From Paraburkholderia sp. BL23I1N1 (GTDB taxonomy: Bacteria; Pseudomonadota; Gammaproteobacteria; Burkholderiales; Burkholderiaceae), in the NCBI RefSeq assembly GCF_003610295.1, contig NZ_RAPV01000001.1, positions 1,612,001 to 1,676,000 on the forward strand: 64,000 nt of DNA, read 5' to 3'. The translations under genes and the position numbers were made by a program. Under the pieces are notes generated by a model. It saw nothing but the letters and a program-made list of their open reading frames with translations, was not told where the DNA came from and did no database searches. Shown here in pieces: positions 36,268 to 45,358 of this stretch (the stretch's first letter is position 1; the number at the start of each line of letters is the position of its first letter).

Positions 36268-37109
36268 GGCTCTGGTGCAAATAGCGCGGGGGCGAATCGA
36301 TTAAGGTGTCAGGCTGAACAAATTGAGAACCGACGATGAGCAAGCTGAAGAGCCTTGACGAACTGGTCGCAGGCTGTCACTTTGACCGCGACGTGATCAT
36401 TCTGTGTGTTCGCTGGTACCTACGCTACAAGCCTAGCCTGCGCGAACTGGTCGAGATGATGGCGGAACGGGGTCTGTCGCTGGCGCACACGACGATCCTG
36501 CGCCGGGTGCGGCGCTTTGCGCCGGAGTTCGTAAAACGGTCGAACCGCTTTGGCAGGCCCACAGGGCAGTCGCGGCGTGTCGACGAGACTTACCTCAAGC
36601 TGCGCGGCAAGTTGGTCTATCTTTATCGAGTGGTGGATCGGGTGGGCCAGACAGTAGACTTCATGCTCAGCGCCAAGCGCGACGTGAAGGCGGCAAAAGC
36701 CTTTTTCAGCAAGGCAATCGAACATCAAGGCCAGCGACCGAATACCATCACGCTTGATGGTTGTGCAGCCTCGCACCGCGCCGTGCGCGAGATGAAGGCC
36801 GATGGCTTGCTGCCTGATGACACAAACGTCCGATCCTCGAAATATCTCAATAATTTGGTCGAGCAGGACCATGGCAACATCGAGTCCCGGACAAAAGTCA
36901 TGCTCGGCTTCAAACGTTTCAGGAACGCAGCGATTACTCTCTCAGGTATTGAATTGGTCCATCGTATTCCCAAGGGCCAATTCAGCCTCGCGAATCTTGG
37001 CCTCAAAGGTACCGCTGCGCCCGCAGTTTGGGAGGCCGTCCTGTCTTCTTGATGAGGTATCCTTTCTATAGCAAAAACCTCCACCAGACCGTCTATTTGC
37101 ATCAGAGCC
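36268..37109 (+). mobile_element. IS6-family insertion sequence (right of helicase island)
   Basis: The 842-bp element has ends GGCTCTGGTGCAAATAG (36268) and, in reverse, GGCTCTGATGCAAATAG at 37093-37109. It differs from the IS6 at 32280 and lies in the opposite orientation. Its right end truncates an rtxA-like gene. Confidence 0.86.
36336..37052 (+). CDS. IS6-family transposase
   Basis: The 238-residue protein starts [20 protein letters not shown], with [20 protein letters not shown], catalytic Asp in [13 protein letters not shown], second Asp in [14 protein letters not shown] and Glu in [20 protein letters not shown]. The complete length suggests a functional gene. It resembles the IS6100/ISRel-like branch more than the transposase at 32386. 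Confidence 0.92.
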   Translation: MSKLKSLDELVAGCHFDRDVIILCVRWYLRYKPSLRELVEMMAERGLSLAHTTILRRVRRFAPEFVKRSNRFGRPTGQSRRVDETYLKLRGKLVYLYRVVDRVGQTVDFMLSAKRDVKAAKAFFSKAIEHQGQRPNTITLDGCAASHRAVREMKADGLLPDDTNVRSSKYLNNLVEQDHGNIESRTKVMLGFKRFRNAAITLSGIELVHRIPKGQFSLANLGLKGTAAPAVWEAVLSS

Positions 37110-37510
37110 TGCGTCATCGTGCGGTCCTGCTCCAGATACGCGGCGATGTCGGCGGCCGAGAGCGGTTGATCGCTCGGCGCCTTCATGCTGACGGCCTGCA
37201 CGCCTCGCAGCTCCAGTATTTTCAGTATCTGCTCGCCATAAATTCCGTTGATGCAGACGAGCGGCCAATCAGACGGACAGATGAAGGTAGCCAGCGCAGC
37301 CTCCATACCGTAGGAACCGCTGCCCTGGATTGGGACGACCGAATGTGTGTCATTCCCGTCGATCAGCTCGATCATCAGTTTACGCACCGAAGCCGTGATG
37401 TTTTTGAAGCTCCGGTCGCGCGAGCCCATATCGAATTGCATCTGTGCCGTCACTTCGTCGCTCAAGGCGAACGGGCCTGGTGTCATTAAGAAATGATGTC
37501 GTTCATCCAT
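37110..37510 (-). pseudogene. rtxA-type aminotransferase, N-terminal fragment
   Basis: The fragment starts MDERHHFLMTPGPFALSDEV and aligns for 133 residues with the aminotransferase at 18013-19164, with a handful of substitutions. The IS6 end at 37109 cuts it before the PLP lysine. Its 180-bp leader is also shared with copy 2. It follows nodABC on the same strand, indicating that the rtx genes once stood downstream of nodC. Confidence 0.9.
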
Positions 37511-37753
37511 ACAGCACTCCTAATTGAGACGTTTATATGCAGATGCGGTACGAACGCTTTGCCGCGCGGCAAAGTTTTCACAGGAGAATCTTCCTGTCTG
37601 TGCAAAATCTGGCGGTGGGCGAGTGCCGAGCTGCTTGCAGTAAGGCTCAGTAGCTCCACAATCTTCGCGGAATCGACGGATGCACGAATCGTTAGTCGAT
37701 AAGGGATTTTGGAAACCAACCGCTAGATTTTCAACGGAAAGCACGATCATTTC

Positions 37754-37873
37754 TAGATGCTATGGGAGGGCGGTGGAAGTAAGCCCGCTGGAGTAAAACG
37801 GCTTTTCCAGACCCATTTCGGCAAAGGAGCACGCAAAATGGATACGACTGACACGGCCCTCCCATAGCATCTA
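37754..37873. mobile_element. Short non-coding mobile repeat with 18-bp inverted ends
   Basis: The ends are perfect inverted repeats TAGATGCTATGGGAGGGC (37754-37771 and 37856-37873), with about 84 bp between and no ORF. Part of the same sequence occurs at about 19347-19373. This is a MITE-like, internally deleted element. Confidence 0.75.
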
Positions 37874-37959
37874 AGATAAGTAGTGTGCACGATCACTCGT
37901 CGCTACAAACGCCGTCATATGCCACCACCAACGTCGAAGGGCCGCGCGTAAGATCTGCT

Positions 37960-38040
37960 CTGCGAAGCGCCGCCGCAATTACCGAAAATTCTGTAGCGTT
38001 CGGTCCCGCCTTCGGGTTTCCGGTGACGGCCTGTTTCCAC
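37960..38040 (-). pseudogene. nodH 3'-end remnant overlapping the nodC terminus
   Basis: Shared blocks with 2130-2190 in nodH include gccgcaatt, gaaaattc and gcgttt-like text at about 75% identity over 65 bp. In this position it supplies the last codons of nodC. Confidence 0.6.
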
Positions 38041-39220
38041 CCCCATGTGGTAGGTTGGCAGCAACGCTCCGTGACAGCCTATCGCTATTGCTCAATGTAC
38101 CCAGCGCATAGGTTTTCAGGGGGAGCAAGAGAAAGAGGTTAATGGGTGTGTGAAGAGAAAAGCCAAGAAATCGAATCTGGCGAGCGCGAACCGATGCCAC
38201 GCTACAGCGGATCATGGTCCATGATGCGATTATCAGGGCAGTCCACCACGGCACTGTCGCTGTCAATGCAAGCTGCGCGAGCCCCGCTAGAAGCGATAAG
38301 GCGAGAAATAGCGAGCCCAGATTCAGTCCGATCACCTCCAGCGTAAGGTAGCGATCGAGACAGGGCAGCAGGCGCAGCGAAAGCAACGTGTCCCGATACG
38401 TACTGCGCGCCCAACGCAGTCGTTGGCGCAGATACGCCCCCAGACTGTCCGGAACGTACTCGGTCCGATAACCTGCCGTCAGCATGAGAATCGTGAGATG
38501 GCGGTCCTCGCCGAAGTCGCTCGGTTTCCCGCAAAAAAGTTGCGTCTCGTACTGATCTAGCAGCAGAAGGAGCGCGGACCGGCGGTACATGGCACACGGA
38601 CCACAGCAACACATAACAGCGCCGAAGCGAGCCTGTGCCGCGCGCTCTTCGTTGCAAGCCAACCAGTACTCCATATCGATCAGACGAGTCAACCAGGTAT
38701 CATTGCGGTTGCTGGCGGTCAACTGACCCATGGCGGCGCCTATCGTCGTGTCTCGCATTCTCAATACGAGCTTCTTGACGACATCGGGCGCCAGCGTCGT
38801 GTCCGAGTCGACGTTGAGTACCAGTTCCCCGGATGAAGCGCGTATTGCGGCGATTTGTGCCTTGCGCTTTCCCATATTTTGGGGGAGCGTAATGAGGTTG
38901 AATCTCGGGTCGCGTGTGTACGCATCGTATACCGGCCTCACGGCGTCGAGATTCGCAGAACCATCATCAACCACATAGACCCGCAGTTTTCCGGCGTAGT
39001 CCTGGTTTGCAATGGACTCCAGGCACGCCGAGAGCGTGCGCGGTTGCTCGTTAAAGCACGGCACGATGACATCCACGCCCGGCAGAGCGTCGGAGTCGAC
39101 CAAGCCGTCCGACAGCGATGACACGTTTGTCGGCTGAGCATAAAGCGCCTGCGTGCTTTTATAGACAGTCGAGAGCAGCGCATAAAACGAGACAGCGCTA
39201 GTTGCGGCAAGCATGTTCAT
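37979..39220 (-). CDS. nodC: Chitin synthase-like NodC
   Basis: NodC is the membrane N-acetylglucosaminyltransferase that builds the chitin-oligomer backbone of Nod factors. The 413-residue protein starts [20 protein letters not shown] with an N-terminal membrane segment. It carries VDVIVPCFNEQPRTLSAC, the catalytic DSDTTLAPDV, DFGEDRHLTI and the processive-enzyme motif QRLRWARS, then two C-terminal hydrophobic segments. I chose the ATG that aligns with known NodC starts, 60 bases inside the longest frame, overlapping the end of nodB by 23 bp. The last ten or so residues (RRRDRTLQNFR) come from a nodH-like remnant, so the native tail is replaced. Confidence 0.95.
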   Translation of the reverse strand: MNMLAATSAVSFYALLSTVYKSTQALYAQPTNVSSLSDGLVDSDALPGVDVIVPCFNEQPRTLSACLESIANQDYAGKLRVYVVDDGSANLDAVRPVYDAYTRDPRFNLITLPQNMGKRKAQIAAIRASSGELVLNVDSDTTLAPDVVKKLVLRMRDTTIGAAMGQLTASNRNDTWLTRLIDMEYWLACNEERAAQARFGAVMCCCGPCAMYRRSALLLLLDQYETQLFCGKPSDFGEDRHLTILMLTAGYRTEYVPDSLGAYLRQRLRWARSTYRDTLLSLRLLPCLDRYLTLEVIGLNLGSLFLALSLLAGLAQLALTATVPWWTALIIASWTMIRCSVASVRARQIRFLGFSLHTPINLFLLLPLKTYALGTLSNSDRLSRSVAANLPHGGGNRPSPETRRRDRTLQNFR

Positions 39221-39890
39221 AGGGTGTCTGGTTCGTTCGCTGAGGTTGAGGAAGCGATCGGATTGCAAACCCCCGGTCATGCAATGCTGGAATCATGAGG
39301 GAAAGCGCCATGAGGGTCTGCTCGCGCAGACCAGCGTGAGTGCATCGTCCCAACTCATCGGGAGGGCATCCGTCGTGCAAGAGTACAATTGCGCCAGGCT
39401 GGACAGAGGCCAGCACTGCGCTGACAATCGCGTCCACGCCGGGACGGGACCAGTCTCGCGGGTCTACCGACCAGTGGAGGGGCGCCAGACCAGCGCTCGC
39501 TGACGTAGTGAGCACTGCTTCGGTCCACATGCCATACGGGGCACGCATATACCGCAGCGGAGCCTGGGGGCTCGCCATCCTGATGACCCTGCTTGCCGTT
39601 AGTATTTCCTGTTGTACTTCGGTGGGTTCGCATCTGGACAGGTCCGGATGAGTCATCGTGTGGTTTGCGACCTCGTGCCCTTCTGCGATCATTCGCTGGA
39701 TCAGCTTCGGCTGACTCGCTGCGTACGCGCCGATGACGCAGAAAGTCGCCGGCACCCGGTGTTCCGCCAGCACATCGAGGATGTCCGGTGTGCAAAGCGG
39801 ATTAGGGCCGTCGTCAAACGTCAAATAAACGCTGCGACGCCCGGAGATGTCAGCGCACTCGCTACGCGCTTCGAATAAGCAGTGCCTCAC
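39198..39890 (-). CDS. nodB: Chitooligosaccharide deacetylase NodB
   Basis: NodB removes the acetyl group from the non-reducing end of the chitin oligomer, preparing it for acylation by NodA. The 230-residue protein has the polysaccharide-deacetylase motifs [10 protein letters not shown] (catalytic Asp), [10 protein letters not shown] (metal His), RAPYGMW and VLLHDG. It begins at a GTG (39888-39890) that overlaps the nodA stop as GTGA, so translation is coupled. The ending is about 10-15 residues longer than classic NodB (217 residues). Confidence 0.95.
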   Translation of the reverse strand: MRHCLFEARSECADISGRRSVYLTFDDGPNPLCTPDILDVLAEHRVPATFCVIGAYAASQPKLIQRMIAEGHEVANHTMTHPDLSRCEPTEVQQEILTASRVIRMASPQAPLRYMRAPYGMWTEAVLTTSASAGLAPLHWSVDPRDWSRPGVDAIVSAVLASVQPGAIVLLHDGCPPDELGRCTHAGLREQTLMALSLMIPALHDRGFAIRSLPQPQRTNQTPYEHACRN

Positions 39891-40519
39891 AGCTCTGGCC
39901 CGTTCCGATCAATTAGCGTTCCGGTCGGCCAGTCGCTCATTGACCGTCCAATCGGCAAGACGACAATGAGTACGTCCTCGATGCGCGTGGGCGGCTTGTC
40001 GAGATGCACTTCTCGCAGGGTCGACCTGACGCGAACTCCAGACACAATAGTCGCCAGACCGTGTCGGCCGAGCAGCCTTGCAATATGTTGCCGCAACGCG
40101 TGTCGAACTGTGCCGAAGCCGAATGGAACGCCAAGTTCCTGCAACACGGGATACATCACGCGCATTAAATGAGGGATTCCGAGTCCCTCAAGATCTGGAC
40201 GTACCGCGTACAATCCTAGTTCGGCCACTAGTAGATCGACTGCGCCGACCTTGATGAAACGACGCAGTGCGCCGATATGAGCCGCTACGCCGCGCGCGTC
40301 GTAGCCGATTGCACGGACCTCTGGCCTCGCACCAGCCCAACTGTGATTGCCTTCGAATGGTTTTGCATTAAACGCCCCTGTCGGTCCGTAGGTCTGTCGG
40401 AAGAACTCGGACAGTTCGATGTGGTCGGCGAGTCGCAACTCGTTTTCCCAAGCCAGCCTCCACCGCACCTGAGAGCGCATGGAGAGAGGTCCTTCAGCTG
40501 TGGACACGGCCAAATTCAC
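39887..40519 (-). CDS. nodA: Nod factor N-acyltransferase NodA
   Basis: NodA attaches the fatty acyl chain to the deacetylated chitin oligomer. The conserved core begins [20 protein letters not shown], with [19 protein letters not shown] and [21 protein letters not shown] give the 210-residue form from a GTG at 40517-40519 because its extra [13 protein letters not shown] resembles the N-terminal extension of Bradyrhizobium-type NodA. The ATG at 40478-40480, with AAGGA nearby, gives the classic 197 residues. The gene is first of nodABC, but about 1.1 kb separates it from nod box 3. Confidence 0.93.
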   Translation of the reverse strand: MNLAVSTAEGPLSMRSQVRWRLAWENELRLADHIELSEFFRQTYGPTGAFNAKPFEGNHSWAGARPEVRAIGYDARGVAAHIGALRRFIKVGAVDLLVAELGLYAVRPDLEGLGIPHLMRVMYPVLQELGVPFGFGTVRHALRQHIARLLGRHGLATIVSGVRVRSTLREVHLDKPPTRIEDVLIVVLPIGRSMSDWPTGTLIDRNGPEL

Positions 40520-41239
40520 GACTGCCCCCTATGCGCCGTCCGGCCTTTGAGGGTGGACCTGACGCACGCGAACGACTTTCTGAGAAAGCGGTTCGATTTC
40601 ATGAAATCATCTGCACTCTGGAACAGTTCTGGGATGAAGCCCGAAGAAAAGAGCATTTCCGTCAACGCTTCACGGGCCGATCGAACCGCATCCACGATGG
40701 AGATTACATCGAGTGCGCGTGCCTTTCGCACCAGATCTACCAAAGACTTCCCCCGCATCTTCCGCACGATCTGACTGCGACTGACACGAGATCCATTTGG
40801 CCGGGTCCCTGATGCATTTGGCACCTGCAATCGGCTGCTCGCGATTCGTCGCGAAGTCAAGGCGAAGTCGAGCGGTGGCTCAACTGTACGAAGGTAAGCG
40901 GCCGATATAGAAAGGGTTTGGAGAACTATGCGAAGTTTTGCCGGTAGTAAGCGCCTACGCGACCTGCCAGACGCTTGTTGCGTCGTGTCGGCGCGATCCA
41001 GCTTGTCCATGCCGCCGAAGGCCGTGGCCGCATTGGACATGCGCCTCGGTTGATGCTCGGCGTACGCCTGAGGATTTTTCTCGGAGTCAGGGCAAAGATC
41101 GACAACCATTTTGATATGCCTAAATTCCATTTCTCCGGCCCGACGTTTTGCTACAGTATTCATGAGAGCGTCCACGAGAAATTGACTTGAAATTTGGTGC
41201 CGTATCCGCCGAGAAAGTTCAGCGAGTTCGGCATCGGCG
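40520..41239 (-). other. Unassigned stretch between nodA and the IS630 remnant
   Basis: A continuous minus-strand frame runs through here (to 40516, for example SLVDLVRKARALDVISIVDA) and partly overlaps the nodA start. I recognise no family, and the frame begins inside the frameshifted IS630 remnant, so a natural start is missing. It may be a decayed gene or chance. It lies inside the presumed nodABC leader. Confidence 0.35.
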
Positions 41240-41596
41240 TTTCCTTCGTGCAGGTGATGAAGCGTCGTCAGTGGTGCTTCATGTTCCCACCGATATGGCC
41301 GCCCGTCGGGCCGTCCACGCCGCTGTTGCGCCATGCGTGAGCCAGTCGCAGACGGACTGCCCGCTCACGCCGAGTTGCTCAGCGGTAAGCTTGCGCTTGA
41401 TCCTGTCTCCGAGCAGCGACAGGGCCGCGCTCGCGTGCCCCGATGCATGTGATTGATCGACAACTGCTGCAATGTCATTTCCTCGGCTTCGCTCAGTTCT
41501 ACGACACACTTCTTCCGCTACCCGGCACCACGAAGGCGCCAGCAGGTTGGCGAAATCCAGTCGGATGTACCAGGAATACTATCCTCCATACTGTAC
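41240..41596 (-). mobile_element. IS630-family transposase N-terminal remnant
   Basis: The minus strand carries, across two frames, EEMTLQQLS, NHMHRGTRAR and RIKRKLTAEQLGVSGQSVCD-WLTH, the helix-turn-helix start of IS630 transposases. The frame is broken at several points and the catalytic core is absent. This is the most complete of three related remnants beside nodD copies. Confidence 0.65.
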
Positions 41597-41643
41597 AATT
41601 CGTGAAATCGATTGTTTTGATGGAACACATCCACACTATGGAT
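41597..41643 (-). promoter_or_regulatory. nod box 3 (towards nodABC)
   Basis: Read on the minus strand: ATCCATAGTGTGGATG, TGTTCCATCAAAACAATC and GATTTCACG. It is identical to nod box 1 and 11 bp from the divergent nodD. Confidence 0.9.
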
Positions 41644-41654
41644 AAGTTGGGATC

Positions 41655-42602
41655 ATGCGTTTCAAGGGCCTCGATCTAAATCTCCTCGTCGCGCTCGATG
41701 CTCTGATGACCGAGCGTAACCTCACCGCGGCGGCACGCAGCATCAACCTGAGCCAGCCGGCCATGAGCGCGGCCGTCGCCCGGCTACGCGCCTATTTCTG
41801 CGATGAACTGTTTACGATGAGGGGCCGGGAACTTGTCCCCACACCGCGTGCTGAAGGGCTCGCTGCTCCAATCCGCGAGGCTCTGGTGCACATCCAGCTC
41901 TCCGTTATTTCCCGGGACGTCTTCAACCCGGCCAAATCGGATCGCCGCTTCAGGATCATCCTTTCCGATTTCATGGCAGTCGTATTTTTTCGAAAGATCG
42001 TGGAGCGTATTGCACGGGAAGCTCCCGCCGTCGGCTTCGAATTGCTACCACTTGCCGATGACCCCGATGAGGTTCTCCGGCGCGGCGAAGCCGATTTTCT
42101 TATCTTGCCGGAATTGTTCATGTCGAGCGCGCATCCTAAAGCGAAGCTGTTCGAGGAGACACTCGTGTGCGTAGGCTGCCGCACGAACAAGCAGCTATCA
42201 GGGCAGCTTACATTCGAGAGATACATGTCGATGGGGCACGTTTCGGTCAGGTTCGGACGTACGCGGCGGCCCTCCATCGACGAGTGGTTTTTGCTTGAGC
42301 ACGGTCTCAAGAGACGGAACGAGGTCATCGTGCAGAGCTTTAGCATGATCCCGCCTATGCTAATAAACACTGACCGTATAGGGACGATGCCCTTCAGGCT
42401 GGCCAAGCATTTCGAAAAAACGATGCCTCTGCGGATCGTCGAACTTCCGCTGCCACTGCCCGCATTCACCGAGGCCGTCCAATGGTCTGCCCTTCACAGC
42501 AGTGATCCGGCAAGCAACTGGATGCGGGAGATAATATTGCAGGAGGCGTCACGCATGGTTGCTCCGCGTGAGACCACGCGAAGACCAATCCACCCAGGTT
42601 AG
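41655..42602 (+). CDS. nodD: LysR-type nodulation regulator NodD, copy 3
   Basis: The protein is identical in all 315 residues to copy 2 at 19648, with the same helix-turn-helix and ligand domain, and would have the same activity. It faces away from nodABC, the standard nodD-nodABC arrangement. Identity with copy 2 continues past the stop to about 42775, inside a shared IS3 fragment. Confidence 0.96.
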   Translation: MRFKGLDLNLLVALDALMTERNLTAAARSINLSQPAMSAAVARLRAYFCDELFTMRGRELVPTPRAEGLAAPIREALVHIQLSVISRDVFNPAKSDRRFRIILSDFMAVVFFRKIVERIAREAPAVGFELLPLADDPDEVLRRGEADFLILPELFMSSAHPKAKLFEETLVCVGCRTNKQLSGQLTFERYMSMGHVSVRFGRTRRPSIDEWFLLEHGLKRRNEVIVQSFSMIPPMLINTDRIGTMPFRLAKHFEKTMPLRIVELPLPLPAFTEAVQWSALHSSDPASNWMREIILQEASRMVAPRETTRRPIHPG

Positions 42603-42603
42603 A

Positions 42604-42775
42604 AAATGGGATCTTTCAGCAAGGCTTTTGCGGCATGGATCTGTGGGGTTTCGAGGGTTTTGTGGCGACATAACGGATATCACCACACCAGGCCTGATTC
42701 GGCGCGGTGACGGCAAACGCCTGATCGAGCAGGTTCGGCGCGAACGGCAAGCCATGTGTCAATCTGGTTGTTGCC
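42604..42775 (-). mobile_element. IS3-family orfB fragment after nodD copy 3
   Basis: The same fragment as at 20597 (TAPNQAWCGDIRYVAT on the minus strand), truncated at 42775, where the two duplicated regions part. Confidence 0.7.
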
Positions 42776-43019
42776 TTGAATTTGCGTTTCTGGTTGCAAC
42801 GCAACCCCCTGCTTGCGACGCAGTCTCTTTATCGGATACGCCGACGTGCAAGCCATGCGCTACGAGGTGCCTTGCAGGCGTTCGGCCCCATAACTCTCGC
42901 GGGAGCGCTGATGTGCGCCAGTATCTCCACCTCAAGCCGGGCCCCTGCTGCGCGCGGTGACGCCGCCATCGCTCTATCCACGAATCAAAGACATAGTGCG
43001 GGTAGATAGTCGATCCTGA
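42776..43019. other. Spacer between IS remnants
   Basis: No gene or recognisable element. Frames present are short and without family similarity. Confidence 0.4.
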
Positions 43020-43266
43020 AAAAATTCAGTTTGCGGTAGCGAGCCAAGCCAAGGGTGCGCCTGTCGGCGAACAGGAATCAACCCATCGAAAGCGGTTGTG
43101 CCGAACAATCGCTCGGCTGCAGCGTGACATTGGCGAGCCCATGCAGCACCGCGAGGATAAAAAATCCAGGCCCCCGGCCGAGACGGACGACGGCGCGCAG
43201 CAACCAGCGCAGGTTGTAACCGGCAGCGCACAGTACCGCGTGTAGCGCATCGCCGCTTTGCCCTTT
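43020..43266 (-). mobile_element. IS5/IS1182-like transposase, C-terminal part of a split gene
   Basis: One minus-strand frame reads SLKGQSGDALHAVLCAAGYN and LRWLLRAVVRLGRG, the C-terminus of an IS5-superfamily transposase. The preceding portion is at 46409-46740, so the IS110 element between them split the gene. Confidence 0.6.
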
Positions 43267-43519
43267 GAGCGAAATAATCGGCCCGCTGCCGCAAATCGCG
43301 CCGAAGAAACAAAGGGTGGCTTCGGTGTGGCAAAGTCGAATGCGGCGCTGCGGAAGACCGGTGAGGCAATGGTGCGTAATGCCCGTCTTTGAGCGTGGTC
43401 CTGGGTGACGTCATCGATATTGGTGAATCGGCGTGACGGCGTAAGCTGCTGTGCTGATATCCCGTTTAAGAGAGTGAGCTAACGACGTACCCGATGCAGC
43501 GCCATTCCCGCAACTGAAG

Positions 43520-43888
43520 ATGGAGCAAGCCTTGGCCCAACGCAACCCTGCAGTCAGCCTGAAGCCGCGCAAGTCCCGGGCGGCAGCATTGTCGATCACC
43601 CATCCCAATGCCGCCGGCATCGACATTGGCAGCGCGTCCCACTTTGTGGCTGTCCCGCCGGATCGGGACGATGAGCCGGTGCGCGAATTTGCCAGTTTCA
43701 CGGCAGACCTCAACGCCATGGCCGACTGGCTCAAGGCCTGCCGGATCGACACCATCGCGATGGAATCGACCGGCGTGTACTGGACCGTGTTCGAACTGCT
43801 GGAGTCGCGTGGTTTCACGGTCATGCTGATCAATGCGCGTCACGTCAGGAACGTCTCGGGGCGCAAGTCCGATGTGCTGGATTGTCTA
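43520..43888 (+). pseudogene. IS110 transposase, 5' half
   Basis: The frame begins MEQALAQRNPAVSLKPRKSR and holds the DEDD RuvC-like core start AAGIDIGSASHFVAVPPDRD and IAMESTGVYWTVFELLESRG, ending at RKSDVLDC where the second IS begins. Rejoined with 45361 onward it reads DVLDC-QWIQQLMTYG without a lesion, so the interruption is the only damage seen. Confidence 0.9.
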
Positions 43889-45358
43889 TAAGGACCTCCC
43901 CGTTTTTGCAAGCTGGGTTTAGTGATTCATGTGTTTGATTCCTGTATCGGCAAAGTGAGGGACTACAACGACAACGGTTGGCGGCGAGACAGACTGCATG
44001 CCTATAAACGGCCTTGCTGGGCGCCGTCACAACCGCGCCCGGGCCCGGGTAGTAACCGCGCAGCAGGACTCCATCCAATGGACGGCGAATACATGCGAGG
44101 TAGCGCCTGACAATCCTTCGAGTTCGCCTGCTGCCGGTCTGACCTGTCGCTCTATCCTTGTCGGTTGCGTCCTTCGACTACGAAGTCAATTTATGGTGAT
44201 GTCGTTTAGGGTTTCACGCGCCCGCCGCCCCACCAGTGCGAGCGGGCGCGTGGGACGGATCGAATCGTTCTCCCTTGGCCAGCACCGCCCAAAGGATACG
44301 CGCGTGCTTGTTGGCTACCGCGACCAGCGTCTTGCTGTAGCCCACGCGAGCCCGAAGCTGGACGATCCAGCAAGAGAGCCGGTCCTGGCGGTGGTGAGCG
44401 GTGAGGACTGCGGAGCGTGCGCCCTGAAACAGCAGGGTTCGCAGATAGTCGCTTCCCTGTTTGGTGATGCGCCCGAGCCGTTGCTTGCCGCCACTGCTCT
44501 TTTGCCGGGGCACGATGCCCAGCCATGCGGCCATCTGCCGGCCGTTCTTGAATTGCTGCGCGTCCACGATGGTCGCCACCGCGGCCGATGCCGTCAGCCG
44601 GCCCACGCCACATACGTCCATGCAACGCCGCGCCTGCGGGTCGTGACTGGCGTGCTCGGCGATCTGTCTGTCAAACCAGGCGATTTCGTCGTCCAGCGAC
44701 TGCCATTGTGCCCAGCCGCGCATCAGGGCCTGGCGCGCCGGCCCTGCCAGCTCGTTGTTGCCATCCTCAATGCGCTCGACGAAATGCTTGCGCAACTGGT
44801 TGATACCTTGCGGCAGGAACACGCCGAACTCGACCAGCAGGCCGCGCAACCGGTTCACCAGTGCGGTGCGCTCCTCCACAAATCCCGTGCGCATGCGATG
44901 CAGCACCAGGACGCTTTGCTGTGCGGCTGACTTGACCGGCACGAAACGCATGTGGGGGCGGCTCGCCGCTTCGCAGGTCGCTTCGGCATCGAGTGCATCG
45001 TTCTTTACGTGAACGCCGCCCTTGCGGTAGGGAGCGACAAACTGCGGTGGAATCAGGCGCACGTCGTGCCCGAGCGCGCGCAGCTTGCGTGCCCAGTAGT
45101 GCGCCGCGCTGCATGCCTCCATCGCAACCAGGCACGGTTCCAGATTGGCAAACCAGCTCATGAATCGCTCGCGCGCAATCGCCTTGCGTACCACGACATG
45201 GCCGGCGCCGTCGACCGCATGAATCTGCATGATGTTCTTCGCCAGATCCACACCAACACGAGTAATCTTGTCCATGACTTCCCCCTTCCCAGAAGGTTGT
45301 GTAGCACCAGCCATGATGGCACCAGACGGTGCCGGGTGATCGGGGAGGTCCTTACCAA
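43889..45358 (-). mobile_element. IS110-family (IS1111-type) element B inside element A
   Basis: The element is bounded by ggacctccccg at the left and cggggaggtcc at the right, an 11-bp inverted pair, and splits the IS110 transposase of element A between two codons. It is about 1.47 kb with one transposase gene. Confidence 0.85.
44214..45275 (-). CDS. IS110-family (IS1111-type) transposase
   Basis: The 353-residue protein starts MDKITRVGVDLAKNIMQIHA at the ATG 45273-45275, with VAMEACSAAHYWARKL (Glu of the DEDD set), KNDALDAEATCEA (Asp) and the C-terminal transposase_20 region CGVGRLTASAAVATIVDAQQ and AAWLGIVPRQKSSGGKQRLG. It appears intact and therefore could be active. Confidence 0.93.
   Translation of the reverse strand: MDKITRVGVDLAKNIMQIHAVDGAGHVVVRKAIARERFMSWFANLEPCLVAMEACSAAHYWARKLRALGHDVRLIPPQFVAPYRKGGVHVKNDALDAEATCEAASRPHMRFVPVKSAAQQSVLVLHRMRTGFVEERTALVNRLRGLLVEFGVFLPQGINQLRKHFVERIEDGNNELAGPARQALMRGWAQWQSLDDEIAWFDRQIAEHASHDPQARRCMDVCGVGRLTASAAVATIVDAQQFKNGRQMAAWLGIVPRQKSSGGKQRLGRITKQGSDYLRTLLFQGARSAVLTAHHRQDRLSCWIVQLRARVGYSKTLVAVANKHARILWAVLAKGERFDPSHAPARTGGAAGA

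Noticed and set aside
32280..37109. Composite transposon formed by identical IS6 copies
   Set aside because: The two IS6 elements have different transposases and ends and no target duplications were found, so only an island between unrelated IS copies is claimed.
36725..37510. 261-codon minus-strand protein
   Set aside because: It is the rtxA fragment reading across the IS6 end into antisense transposase sequence.
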